Positions 48,501 to 63,500 of a stretch of DNA of 64,000 bases are shown here, in pieces. Every line of letters starts with the position of its first letter. The first letter of the stretch is position 1. Source of the stretch: Apostichopus japonicus (Eukaryota > Echinodermata > Holothuroidea > Aspidochirotida > Stichopodidae); NCBI RefSeq assembly GCF_037975245.1, contig NC_092583.1:13729764-13793763 (forward strand), written 5' to 3'. The translations under genes and the position numbers were made by a program. The notes under the pieces were generated by a model. It did not search any database and was not told the DNA's origin. It saw only the letters and a list, made by a program, of their open reading frames with translations.

Positions 48501-51500
48501 TGGTGTTTATAGACAGAGCTCCTTGTTCTATCATAAACTGAACCACTTCATGGTGTCCATTCAGTAGGGCGTGATCCAAGGGTGTGAAGCAGTCTTCATT
48601 CACCTCCATGTGGTTAATGAACGAGCCGTGTTCCAACAAGAGCCGAACCGCTTCCAGGTAGCCTGTGCTGCACGCATAATGGAGGGCTGTAACACCCTAT
48701 AATATCCGGGAGAAAAGACAAAGACAACGATGGTGTAAAATAGTGGAATCATACAAGTAGAAATGGAAACTGTATTATAGGACAACAGCCAGTAATACTG
48801 TAACACCATAGCAAGATACAGAAACATATTGTATTACATGACACCCAATAATAACAGTAACATACAGTAACATATTGATTTTGTATCACACGACACCCAG
48901 TAATAACAGTAACATACAGTAACATATTGTTATTGTACTACATGTTACCCAGTAATAACAGGCACGTACAATAACATATTGATGTTGTATCACATGACAC
49001 CCAGTAATAGCAGTAACATATTAATATTGTATCACATAACACCCAGTAATAACAGTAACATATTGTTGTTTTACATGGCACCCAGTAATAACAGTAACAT
49101 ATAGTAACATATTGATATTGTATCACATGACACCCAGTAATAACAGTAACATATTGATATTGTATCACATGACACCCAGTAATAACAGTAACATGTTGAT
49201 ATTGTATCACATGACACCCAGTAATACCAGTAACATATTGATGTTGTATCACATGACACCCAGTAATAACAGTAACACATTGATGTTGTATCACATGACA
49301 CCCAGTAATAACAGTAACATATTGATATTGTATTACATGGCGCCCAGTAATAACAGTAACATACAGTAACATATTGATGTTGTATCACATGGCACCCAGT
49401 AATAACAGTAAAATATTGATATTGTATCACATATCACCCAGTAATAACAGTAACATATTGATATTGTATCACATGACACCCAGTAATAACAGTAACATAT
49501 TGATATTGTATCACATGACAACCAGTAATAACAGTAACATATTGATGTTGTATCACATTACACCCAGTAATAACAGTAACATATTGATGTTGTATTACAT
49601 TACACCCAGTAATAACAGTAACATATTGATAGTGTATCACATGACACCCAGTAATTACAGGAACATACAGTAACATATTGATGTTGTACTACATGACACC
49701 CAGTAATAACAGTAACACACAGCATCATATTGAACATATACAACACAGCACCCTGTAATATCAGAAACAAATAATAATTTGTTGAAATGTATTTGACAGG
49801 ACACCTTTTAATAACTGAAACATATCATAAAATTAGTATAATGGGATTTCCTATGGTAACAGAAACATTTGATAGCCTATTAAAATTCAATTGTATCGAG
49901 CACACTTCTATACAGCTAAACTATACTAATATATATGCTACTCTGATAGTCTAATATTTAAATGATGATAATTTGACCTCTGACCTCCTTGTCTTGTAGA
50001 TCTGGATCAGCCCCTTCCAGTAGTAATATGTTCATACAGTTGATGAACCCACCGTACGCCGCACACTGGAGAGGGGTTCGACCGTGGTGATCCTGAACGT
50101 TAGGGCTTATCTCATGCTTTAAGAGATTGGCACATACACAAGAGTGGCCTCCTCTGGCCGCCCTATGGGTGAAAATAATAAAATATGAGCAAATACAGGA
50201 TATTGTTGCATTGTGTCCTTGGGCAAGGCACTTTATCTCCATTGCCTCTCATACCCAGGTGTATAAATGGGGACCTGTGACATAAAGCTGTGAGTTGGGC
50301 GTTGTTTAGCTACTGCTTGTGGAGCGATTGTCTCTATGTTTGACAGGTTATCGTTGACCAGGGTAAATATTGTTATACGCCTTTTAACCGTTATCGGTGT
50401 ATATGTCTGCGCTTTATAAATCCTCAATAATATTATTATTTGATATATTTGTGCTTTGTTTTTGCATTGTTGATCGTCCTTTCATATTTTGCACATGATG
50501 TGACACTATATGATGATAAAATTGTGTCATCATTTTTCAAAAGGAACTTTAGTCTATTCATAATATTGAGAGAAAGTTAGTAAACATATCATGTCATTCA
50601 ATCCACCACTACTTGCATCATACATATTCATGAGACGTAATGAAATGAGAGAAATGGCTGCTAAAGTTAGTTCAAAATCACAAACAGATACTAGTGAAAC
50701 CAACTTAGAAAGGATAATAGCTATAACATGCTAGTTTTGATCGGCAACAATTGTGTCCATGACACAATAACAAATTTAGGAGGAGATATAGGTCATCGCA
50801 AATTACTTTCAATTGTCAATAATAACTAATTTAGGAAGAGAAATAGGTCATCGCAAACTACTTTCAATTGTCAATAACTTAACAAACTGAGGAAGAATCG
50901 TAATTAACCAAATACTAAAGTTTTTATTGGCGATAGAAACACATGTATTGATGAAGGAATAACAATATATGAAAGCATTATAGATAATCAGCTCAAATAA
51001 ATTAACATATCAAAGGTATAATTATATCAACATATAAGACATAATTATATATCAATATGAAATTCTTAACACAATAGTTCACAATTAATGATTCATAGTG
51101 AAATATCAAAAAATATCAAGTGGCTGGAAATTCATCTCACATCTCTAAAGACAGTTTATGCTGCATATATACTGCATCTTTTCATTATTAATTTTTTTAA
51201 GTTCAATTCTCTCTCTCTCTCCTCCTCCCCCCCCTCCCCTCCCACTAGGTAATAAGGGGTTAATCAACGGTCTAGCGTCTAGCATTAACACCCGGAGTGC
51301 ATTAATCATGTGAGTAACGCACGCTAGACCGTTGATTAACCCCGTTCATTCATACACTACCATTTGTGTGGGGGAAAAATCATAAAACAAAACATTTTTG
51401 GTTACATATAACCAAAGATTTATTAAAGTGATGCCCCGTAATTTCACCGTGCGTTACTCACAGGATTAACCACGGTCAGCTGACCTGAATGGACCAATAG

Positions 51501-54500
51501 GATTTAGGAATCTTTACTAAGTATGAATGAACACAAGAATATGCCATCTACAGAGAAGTTAAACTCACCAGTGAAGAGGTGACCTTCCCTCATCATCTAA
51601 TACATTCACAGTGGCGCCTCCTGACATGAACAGAGAAGAAGAAGAAGAAAGTCAGAGAATATGAAATTAAAGAAATTACAGACTCAGTGAATGGTGAATG
51701 TATCTTAAAATAATATTTCTTCAAGTATTCCTATATGGACAGCTGGTTGCATTAACACTTCTTTCTTATTATTTATTTTATTTTTTTATATATTTTTTTG
51801 TGTAGCTGGGTTTTTTTTTTGTGCGCACATTTTTATTCTTTGTGTGTGTGCAGTTTTGTTGGTTCTGCTTGTTGTTTAATATATATTTATTGTCTATTGA
51901 CATAACTGTCTGAACGTACTAACATATTAAATGTGTGATGATTCCATACAGGAATGAAACCATAGGCAGGGTTATGGGGGGGGCACTACCTCCCCCCCAA
52001 CTTTTTCCCAGACCCTGAGTTGGCTATTTTGTCCAATTCGGTCCATAATTTGGTTGGTTATGTCACAGCAATACTGACAACTCTGCGATACTCTCATACT
52101 TATTCATAATGTCATAACACAAGCTATAAAAAAAAGATCGACCCATTGTGACGATTCTTATTTAATTCCATTTGTTATGTTTTATGCCACTTAAAAAATC
52201 TAGTTACACTTTCAATGCAGATAGCATAATTATATTTTCAAATATGCAACTAGTACTGGGAAATAACCTTATACGTATTGCACCATATTACATCTAAGGG
52301 CTTTATTAAATCCAAAAAGGTTATTCATATCATAGGTCGTCACATGTTATCAGAGCAAGCTTCAGTTAAAGGGTGCGAAGACTCGTGCACAAAGAAACGT
52401 CTCATGCCGGTAATCTGACCTAGTTTCGAATGAAGTGTAACAGAAGTGTTAAACACCACCATCGATCCCAGAAAATACACACACAGCTTGCTACCATCGG
52501 TAATTAGACACTAGTGTACAGTCAGTACATGCAGCTGCGGTCGTACCCACAGCACAGTGTACAAACGGTACAGCCATGGACATCTCAGGTCCAGCTAAAG
52601 ATAACAAGGTATCACGTTTCATTACTGTCTGCATTTTGTAGCGACAAGAAGAAAACTTCACTTGCAAGCAACGGAAAGTTAACTTTTTCAGAGTGCGGCA
52701 CGCGGTTTGGGTGAGTCTTCAATGCCTTTAAGTAGATCCTCACATTGCACTGATTACAGATTACCTGATATGATATCAAAATCCTGCATCCAATCATTTG
52801 CTTATCAAGTTTGTTTCATATTTTCAATTGATTTCAAATGATTCAGTCTCACCCATCTTCAATGTCCTTTCTCAATATAAGCACAGGTCAGCTGTGACCA
52901 GACACTATACCCTAGATTCTGCCTAATCCTCCATTTGCACTGATAACAGCTATTTTCTTGGATATTAATTAATATTGGAGCCTGATAATTTACAAATAAT
53001 TAAAAAAATATGTTGAACAAAAAGCAATTAATTTCTCACCTTCGATCAGACTAACCAGTGCTTCGGTCTGGCCCATCTCGGCTGCTCGGAATAACGGCGT
53101 ATGCTTGTTCTCGTCCGTGACATTCACATCGGCCCCGAGCTAATAATTTTAGAAAAGAACAGATTGCCGTTGTTTAACAAAGTCTGTCAACTGTACATGT
53201 CTTAAGAACACAGGCAATTAGCTACAATCACATGGAATACAGAGCTATTTCTGAAACATTTGTTCACGCATTAGTTAACTTAAAGAACATCACATTCTGA
53301 AATTTCGATATAGTTACAAAAGGAGAGGGGTTGCTGACAGTTGAGAACGAACTTTTTCCAGCGAGTTTGTAATTTCGTTAGAAGAACCGAAGCTGTAGAC
53401 TTTGAATACAGGATATGATTTGTATGTATGCATGTATTTTAGATCCTCCTGCAAGCAGGAACTCGCGAAGAAGCCATCATTGGCTTTTCAAAGCCGCAAG
53501 CTGACCAAAGTCAGTCTCGTCTATTATATTATGAATTGTCAATTGTCATCAACTCTGTAACTGGAAAACATACATTACTCTTGGAGTGACTCGAACTCGG
53601 GACCTTATGATTGAAAGGCACCTGCGTTAACCACTGGGCTAACACTCCACATTTTAACACCATTCTTTGAATAATGGAAATGATTTAACACCATTCCTGA
53701 GAGCCAGTAGAGTTTTATATCTTCTGGTATGGTATAAACATGTTTTACCTCACACGTTTCAAAACATTGACTTAACAATAAGAATTACCTTGAGTAATAC
53801 CCCAACTGTACTGGTGTGACCAGCCATTGCTGCAGCATGCAGAGCTGAAAAGTAAAGCAAATCTTCTTGTTTGACTATATTACAGTTTTAAGATATATAT
53901 ATAACAACCTACCTTGCAATACACTGTAAATCATCAATGACTGTAGAAGCCAGCTGATGCAACAGACTTTGCAGATGTACTTTATTTACAGTCATCAATA
54001 ATGATCATGTTTAATACTGAAATGAAATGTAATTCATTAAATTAGACAATATATTGATGGCTAAGCTGAAGTAGTTAAAGGTTTTAATATTTAATAAGGT
54101 CCAATTGCACTTTTATATACAAGCTGGCGATGAATATTAGCAAAAAGTCTTACAAAGTCATATGGACATTGCATTTAGTGGAAGATTTCAAGTTCAAAGC
54201 AACACACACAGCATAGCAACAATTTGAGTTTTTCTTTATGAATCTTTATAATTAAGTGCTTGTTAATTGCTGTTGTTTCCTTTTTCTGTTTTCCTTTGTA
54301 TTATCTTTTGTTTATTAGGACCTTAAATAAGCTAGTAATAGCTTCTTTGGATTCCGCTCAACCCATTTTTTTTTCCATTTACATTCATTATTTCTTCATC
54401 ATTTCTTTAAGTTTAAGCTGCTTAAAGGTACACCTTGTCTCACATTTTTGTATAACTATTCATACTTACTATGTAAAGCGACCATGGTTGAAATAAAGTT

Positions 54501-57500
54501 TCTTCAAATCAAATTAAGTTTGATCCATTTTCAGCAAATCAGCCATGAAATATTGTCAGAAAAATGATATTTGTAGAAGGAGAAGACTAAGAAAAGTTCC
54601 AATTTTTCAGTCTTTTTTAAAGCCTAATTTCTTGGAAGGAGATTTTTGCGAACCTGTAGCCCCAATTTTGTCTGTTGCGTCAATATCACCATGGTGACCC
54701 ATCATAACGTGAATGACATCATCAGCACCCTTCCCTGCTGCCCACATCAAAGCTGTTCTCCTCTCCATGTCCGGTTCATCAGTGATGTCCTCCCGAGATA
54801 GAAAGGCTTCCACTGTCTCCTGTCAATTTCAAGTGAGTTAAAGTTTGTAATTGTTACTATTGGTTCTCTGAAGGCATCGATAGCTTGCAACATTAAAATA
54901 ACACCAGGCAGTAGCTAGAGGTTTTGGCCCCCGGGTGCAAGAGTAGACAATTGTGCCCCCCCCCCCCACTGAAAGAAAAAATAACTTGCGCAAACAATTT
55001 TGGTTATATATTTCGGGCAAGTCGTTACAGCCCCCCGCCCCTAAATCAAATTGTGCTCCTACGCCTATGATATTTCCACCTTTCGAAATCTACTGCCTTG
55101 GAACAATATACTGAATACCTGAAATTTCTGTGACATGTAGTGTGACATTACAGAATACAGAACACAATAAAACAGAGAAAACAGTCGAAATGGACTGAAA
55201 AGAAATCACAATCTATAAATTTGCTAATAAAAACAACTACATTCAGTTCAGATTCTTATTAGTAACTGGAAAATATTCATGCCTGACGACATACATCAAT
55301 TTCGTCATGTGTCTTTAAAAGGGCGTATTTTTTACTCTCATTCTCCCATTTCAGCGCCCCCCCTAAACCCGGCGCCCGAGGCACATGCCCTCCCTTGACC
55401 ACCCCCAGCTATGCCACTGACACCAGGACATGCAAATTAAAGAGTAAATGAAGTCTAAACTTTCAAAAATTTATATCAGAGAGCAAGAAAACAGGAAACA
55501 TATTGGTTTCAACACTCATCTTCATAGCTCCTTATGTAGCTTATGGGTTACCGGCGCTTGCATCGAGCTGCCACAGTTGAAATGAGTAGTGTTGTATTTT
55601 TCACGTTTTCTGTGTGTTAACGAACCTTTCCTTCGTTCTGAAGTTATTCGTTGTCGTGTTGTGGGACTACTAACACTCTTCATGCCATTTTCGAAGGTTT
55701 TTACGGAACGGGTGAGACATACAACTGTCAATTTAGGACAGTGTTCTACGTTACTTATTTTTTTTGGCCAATAGTATAGGCCTTCTGCTATTGACATAGG
55801 ATAGTAGGATGAACCCTAACAATACCGATATCGTGGGAGGTGCTCGAAGCCTACACTATAGCTCGGAGACACTTCACAATATTCGAAGGAGTATGCAGAC
55901 CCACACAATAGAATCACGGTTGGTGGACATATTGAAAGAACAATCGATTCTTCGCAAGCACAGAGGTACGCGGGCCGGTATACAGAATCGGATTAGAAAC
56001 ACTCAATCTCATAATTTCAGCTTTCCTTATGGACTGACAGCAAATGTAAACAGTATTCAGGGAAAGTTTTTACACCTGGAGCAAACTGTTACAAACATGC
56101 GAAATCTATGTTTCATTACATTGCAAGAGACGAAACTGCAATCACCGAATAAAGAGTGGCTAAATGAAATCCCACAGCACTGTGTGCCAGATGAAGCGTT
56201 ACGCATGGCAAATTACTTTATGTTTCGCCATGACAGACAATTTTCGGCAAATGGCGGTGGATTGATAATGTATATCTCGAAAGACTGGGCAGTGAGCTAC
56301 CCAAAGGTATGTTGTAGTATTTTAATCCCGGATATTGAGCTTCTTGCCGTGAGAGCCAGGCCACGATACCTCCCCAGCGACATGTCGAATGTAACGATCG
56401 TGAATGTATACACCAGGCCGTCATCAAATTTCTCAACTGCAGATAAAGAACTGAAATCAGCAATTACTAAGCTCCAGAAGGAAAACCCACGAACTCACTT
56501 CATAATTGCTGGAGATGTCAATCGAGAAAGCATCGCATGTATTGAGACAATGGGTTTCAAGAATCTGGTGAATTTTGCTACTTTCTCTTCGTCCAATTCT
56601 GTCCTGGACGCCGTGTATGTCACGGGTGACGTCTACCATGTAAAGAAATCCCACCCGATATCCACATCCGACCACAGCAGTGTCCTACTCATCCCGAAGT
56701 ACACAGAGAAGCATCGTGCTAAGAAGCAACGACGAAGCAGATCACAGAAGGACTTGTCATTTGATAACGTCAGGAGCATGCAAGAGATGCTTCAAACGAC
56801 CGACTGGAATGTATTTCGTGAAGGCTGCGATGACCCAGACGAATTAACTGACGTCATTTCAAGTTACATTGAATTCGTCAGCGATGTATGCATACCAATG
56901 AAGCAAATAACACCTGCTGAGATGATGAAGCGAATCCCCCCAGACAACAAGATCAAACAACTGGAAAAGCAAAAACAGAAGGCCATCGAGGACAAAGACA
57001 ACATCTCCAGGAACAGGATGCAGAGGGAAATCAATAAGCACGTAAACAATCTGCGAAGTGACACCTTTGGAGGAATAAAAGGAAACTCTCGTGCATTCTG
57101 GGATGTCGTCAAATCCATAAGAGACCCTACTAAAGATGACCAGCCTAGGCGGGTTGATGCAGATTTTGGGAAGGAACTATCCGACTATTTTGGACGGTTT
57201 AATGACTCAATAAGTAAAGATATACCGTTATACCTACCTGAGAAGAATGAGGGTTGTCATGAACTTGATGTCAATGTGGTAAGGAAACAGTTTGGGAAGG
57301 TCAAAAGGGGTGTTGCTTGTGGGTCAGATAAAATTCCGTGGTGGGTTTTTAAATTCTTTTCTTTTGAATTAGCTCCAATATACACATCACTCTTCCAAGA
57401 AAGCTTACAACATAGTCAGATCCCTAACCTGTGGAAAACAGCACTAACATCACCTGTACCAAAAGTGGCGAATCCCAAAGATGTGAATGATTTTAGACCA

Positions 57501-60500
57501 ATTGACCTAGCAAGTATTGCTTTTAACAGCATGCAAAGGATCCTCCTGCCACGACTAACTGACAGTATCAATCAATTTGGGGACAAGCGTCAATTCGCCT
57601 ACAGAAAAGGTGTATCATGTGTAGATGCTGTGCTGTTACTTATCCACGAGGTTGTGTCAGAATTAAATTGCAAGGAAACCACAATAGCAAAGGTGCTTTT
57701 CTTAGATTTCTCAAGTGCTTTCAATACCGTCCTACCAAATCAATTAATTACAGATCTGTCAGGTTTCATCACTGAACCATGGCTCCTACACTGGCTTGCT
57801 CAGTTCTTAACTGGGTGGTCAAGACACGTTAAATTGGAGAATGGGTTGTCTGATAGGTCAGAGATTAAAGTTGGAGTGCCTCAGGGTGGTCCATTGTCTG
57901 CTTTACTCTTCACATTATATACGGATGAAATCAAGTCTGGTGGTCATATCTCAATCACAAAATATGCCGATGACACTGCTATATTATGCAAAATATCCAA
58001 GAGTTCATGTGTCAATGATCAGCTGAACTATCAGCAATCAGTCAACGACGTGGTTTCAACATGTGATAGAAAGAATTTGTTGCTAAATGCTAAGAAGTCG
58101 AAGGAAATGTGCTTTGCTAACATCAATATAAAACATCAAGGTCTTCTGTCTGCAAGATCACAAGGTGTCACCATACATGAATCTGAGGTAGAACGAACAT
58201 CAAGAACTGAATACCTAGGAGTATGCATTGATGATAATCTAACGTTCACGTCGCATATCTCGAAAATCTTAAAAAAAGTGTATTATTTTGTATCAAGTCT
58301 TGCCTATATTGTGTCATTCTTTAATGAAGGTGCAAGAAAAAATGTGTTCAGCTCCTTTATTCTGCCACATTTACTTTATGCTGTTCCTGTATGGTATCAC
58401 TTTATATCATCTTCTGACAAGCATAGACTGATGAGATTCCTTAAGTATACTTCACGTATATTGAATGTAAGCCAGCTATTACTGAAGGATCAAGTAAACA
58501 CAGCTGCAAAGAATGAATTTGTAAGGATGACAAATAAAATTAGAGATGACAAAGATCACCCACTACATGGGCCACTTAATTGTCTGTTGGTGAAAGCTAC
58601 CAGGAATCTTAGGAACCCTCATATCTTGCCAAAATATAGAATTCAACTTTATAAGAACTCTTTCATCTACCGTGCTGCAATTTACATTCAATTTGGTATT
58701 TTGGAACCTTTCATTTAATTTTACTCATTGTTTCACCTAGTTCTAGTAATGTACATAGTTTTAACGCTTTCTTGTTGTGCAATCTTTTGAACATCTTATC
58801 TATCACGGTTTTCATATTCTTTAATTGTTTCACCTAGTTCTAGTAATGTATATAGTTTTAACGCTTTCTTGATGTGCAATCTTTTGAACATCTTATCTAT
58901 CACGGTTTTCATATTCTTTAATTGTTTCACCTAGTTCTAGTAATCTACATAGTCTTAACGCTTTCTTGTTGTGCAATCTTTTGAACATCTTATCTATCAC
59001 GGTTTTCATATTCTTTAATTGTTTCACCTAGTTCTAGTAATGTACATAGTTTTAACGCTTTCTTGATGTGCAATCTTTTGAACATCTTATCTATCACGGT
59101 TTTCATATTCTTTAATTGTTTCATCTAGTTCTAGTAATGTACATAGTTTTAACGCTTTCTTGTTGTGCAATCTTTTGAACATCTTATCTATCACGGTTTT
59201 CATATTCTTTAATTGTTTCACCTAGTTCTAGTAATGTACATAGTTTTAACGCTTTCTTGTTGTGCAATCTTTTGAACATCTTATCTATCACGGTTTTCAT
59301 ATTCTTTAATTGTTTCACCTAGTTCTAGTAATGTACATAGTTTTAACGCTTTCTTGTTGTGCAATCTTTTGAACATCTTATCTATCACGGTTTTCATATT
59401 CTTTAATTGTTTCACCTAGTTCTAGTAATGTATATAGTTTTAACGCTTTCTTGTTGTGCAATCATTTGAACATCTTATCTATCACGGTTTTCATATTCTT
59501 TAATTGTTTCACCTAGTTCTAGTAATGTACATAGTTTTAACGCTTTCTTTATGTGCAATCTTTTGAACATCTTATCTATCATGGTTTTCATATTTATTTA
59601 TTTTTGAGTTTGACATGTGTACTCCTTTTTATAAATATGCTATATTTATACTGGTTTCAATAAATGAAAATGAAATGAAAGCTGATATCTAAAATTTTTA
59701 AATGAATCCTTTTTTCTTCATCTGATTACATTGTGCAATAAGTTGGGATTTCATATACAGACAACAAATCAAAGCGTTTTTTCCTTTTCATTATGCAAAT
59801 AGATATTCCTAATCAACTAATAAGTTTTATACTATGATAGGGGAAAAAAGGGGGGAAAAAATCAAATTACTTACAGCATGGTTATTTTGGGCAGCATAAT
59901 GTAAGGCTGTAGCACCGTTTCCATCTGAGCTTGAAAAACTGGCTTTCTTGTCCAGTAAAAGGTTGACGATGTGAGTGTGGCCCAGGACAGCGGCCCAGTG
60001 AAGAGGAGTACGAAACAGGTTATCCAGTACAGATACATTACACTTTTCAAGGTGTGTCTACGGTAAAACAATTAAGAAACAAAAACAAAAATCATAAAGG
60101 TGCTCTAGTTAACGCCCATATTCCTGATTAGTGCAAGATACCTAGATTCAGCAATGTGTAGGGTGGGCTCTAGCTAAAGCCCACTTACTTGATTTGTGCA
60201 ACATAGTGGGTCCCTTTCTCAGGATTTGGCCAATGGGCCGCCTAATTAAGAGCCCCAGACTACACCTTAGAAACTAAACTGTGGCGAGCTTATTCTGGAT
60301 TATCACTCTGCTGAACTATGGAAATCATTCTAAACATTAGAGGAGGGAGAGGATTGGGGAGAGTGTGGATTGTGAAAGGGAGGGGGTGTGGATTATGAAG
60401 ATTAGCAATAGAAAATAGTATCTATTAAAGGTTTCATGCCAATTATAATTCATTTACTAATATTTACAGTACTATTTACAACAAAATCATACGAATGAAA

Positions 60501-63500
60501 TATTTTAATGAAAGACTATCGAAACCAAGGCGGGTCTGTCTGAGGAGTTGTTTCAGCTGATGCTAATTACGAGGCAGCTGCAAGGTGAGATTATAGACAG
60601 TTGATGGGTGACCTTTTGAACCAGTTTTTGTCTGCTACTAAAATAAACACTGCTGTTTAATATGAATGACGACCTTTCACAAATGTTTAACGCTGTCCAC
60701 ATTGTCAGAGGAGACAAAAGAGGACAAGCTGAATAAACTGCTCGACAGCTGCTTCTTGGAAAGCTGTGATGTTTGATAAATGGCTTCCCATTGATGGTGC
60801 ATCAAAAGATATGATAGACAATAAATCCAGATAAATCATTAAAAGCTGACACTCTTTTGTTTCTTCAATCTATGGAATATTTTTAAAGTACCATTGTTAG
60901 TCTTCAATCATTTCTATGCCATGTGGGTATTCATGTTCTCAAGTCACTGACTATTGTTAATTGTGTGAACCCACCAGAGTTGTCCATCAGGGGTATCTTT
61001 TCTATTAACACTCTTTTATTTTTATGAAGTGTTTCAATTGTGTGATCCTACATTACATTCTTTTAACATCAGACAAGAAAAGAAAAAAATGTACATGAAC
61101 ATGATTTTACAAATTATGAAAGAAAACATTATACTCTAAAATTCATATTGTTGGCAGATCATATTACTGTGTAAATTTACCTGGAATTTTATCAAAGTTT
61201 CGACTGTCTTTGTATTCCCGTCTGCAACTGCAAGATGAAGGGCTGTCCGCCCCTCGAAATCCTGCCAATTTATCACGCTCGGTTCGGCTTCTAGAATCAG
61301 CTGGACAGTGGCGGTGGCTGACGAGGTGTCCCCTGCTGTCGCTGCCCAATGGAGGGGAGTTTTCCCATCTACATCTGGTATCCCAATATTCGATCCCTGC
61401 GACAAAGATTCAAGGGGGGGGGGAAAGTCTTCAGTGATACCGTGAAGATTTTGGCAGGTGGTTGGAAAAATTTAATGCTTCCTGTGGCATAGTAACACCT
61501 GGTGAAGGTGAAAATTTCAATAATACTTCCCAAACTATCTATGAAACAAACTAGCAGAAAAACAGGGTGCATCATGTTTTGTTTTGTTTTTTTGCAATTC
61601 CAATATTACTAACAAGCAAGATTCTATTGTATTCCATAGCAGGAACCATGCCTCGGTACAGACGTTGATGGAAAAAATGATAAGAACTTGTTAACTGTTC
61701 ACTTGCACATATTTGCCCAAGCTTTTCAAAGCTACTAAAAGATCACTTCTATAATGTCCTGTCTTTGAAATTATTCTTTCTTAATAAATAAAAACAGCCA
61801 CTTACCTCATTAATAAGAATTCTGACAGCTTCTAAGTTTCCATACGAAGCACTCCAATGAAGAGCAGTCCTCTGGAGAAATAGAAAAATGTCAAAATAGT
61901 CAGTCAAATTTTCTACTTCTTCTTTCAGTGTTGTCAGGTTTCTTCCAATATCCTATTTATTCCAAGGGTCCTTTCCAGCATACATTACTCCTTGATCTCA
62001 TCTTATCTCACCTATTGTCTGAATATCTGACCACAGCTACAATAGCCAAGAGCACCCAAGCCCTTAGTTCTTTGGGTAGCCCCCACCCCCACACCACCCC
62101 AGCCCCCTTCCCTCCACTGAAAGAGTAAGAAAGCATCTGCAAATCAAGCAGTTAAGACTTGCTATTACTTTGCTCATCAGGCCCACTCACTTTTACACAT
62201 TTTCTTACACAGGATCAATAGTGGATAAGCAGTTTGCTAACAATTTTTTGTTGTTGTTATTTTGGAAATATGGTTGATGGAACCTATATTTGACTGGTTA
62301 AGCCATTAATCATTCTAGGGACTGGATCACAGTAGTAGTCTGTGATGTCACCATGGTAAATCTTCGTCTCAAGCTTGACTTTCCTTTGATAATCCTCTTA
62401 ATATTGATTTACCCTGAAATGTGATACATTTGGAATGTTTGACCAGCTGTTAATGTTCTCTGTACTTATTATAAAAAGAAGAAGAAAAACACATGGTTAG
62501 AGCATGCTATCTTCCTAGGCACATTAGCAGGTTCTAAGCTACTTGTAGGTATTTTCTGATGCTGTAACACTTAAGGGTGGATGAGAAAGACAAGATAAGG
62601 TGGACTTTTCTAAACAGTACCAATGCATATTAATAACTATAATTATTTCCACCATTCTTCAAATCATACCCTCCACCTTCTCCTCCTCACACTTACTTAT
62701 TGAAAACATTTTACCCGCTGTTTTTCTCCTACCTTATTGACATCTTGTTCATCAACCTCTCCTACAAATAGCTCTTTCAGGATGAGGGTGAGGCATCTGG
62801 TGTTTTCGTGTTTTGTTACTAGATGTAACGCAGTCAGATCTTCCCTGTCCTTCTCCCTCCAGTAGGCCCCACGAGAAATGAGAAGGCTACAGAAACGGTA
62901 GATACCCTACAGGACGAGAATTTACAAACCATGTTCTTACCACCACCAAAGAAATGGTAGGCACCAATGTTCACATTAGGATGCACGATTGCAGGATTCC
63001 TGCAATTTATCCAGAGGGTCCCGCAAACATATTCCCCCCCCCCCCAAAACAAAAACATTGAACATCCCAAAAAAACATAAAGTGACTGGGGGAATTCCCC
63101 TCTTTCTTATCATCCTAACACTTACACTGGTAGGCAACATACCATTTAACACTTCAAAAAACAGTTCCTTACATCAAGCCATCACCGACAACAAACAGAT
63201 CCTCATCTGAAAATAAAAACCCTGCAACACGGCATTTCAGCACAGTGCTAGACAACATCCTAAAATAGGTTCTTACCATAAACCACAAAAATACCGAGGT
63301 AATTCTTACAATTAGCCTCGAGAACTCTCTTGCAGGCATTTAACACCTTGTGGCCATTCTATCTGTGATTCTTGGCAAAAACACTGGAACCATAGCTTAT
63401 ATCCTGCCTATTGGAGGATGGTTCCATCCCTGTGAGCTCAATCCATGTAAGCTGAAGTAGCACCAACTCTGATATGTTGTCCAATGCAGACTTATTTTCC

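Larger units (their letters stand above)
55510..59690 (+). mobile_element. CR1/L2-type non-LTR retrotransposon in an inversin intron
   Basis: Includes the 969-residue ORF, a 3' UTR of nine 97-bp tandem repeats and a tail with AATAAA (59659-59664) followed by TGAAAATGAAATGAAA. The 5' limit near 55.5 kb is a guess from the start of non-repetitive sequence, and no clear target-site duplication was found, which is common in this group. Confidence 0.8.

Noticed and set aside
46268-49740. CRISPR-like arrays
   Set aside because: Contiguous minisatellites with no unique spacers, in animal intron DNA.
56218-57118. Minus-strand ORFs of 60-84 codons
   Set aside because: Shadows of the LINE ORF.
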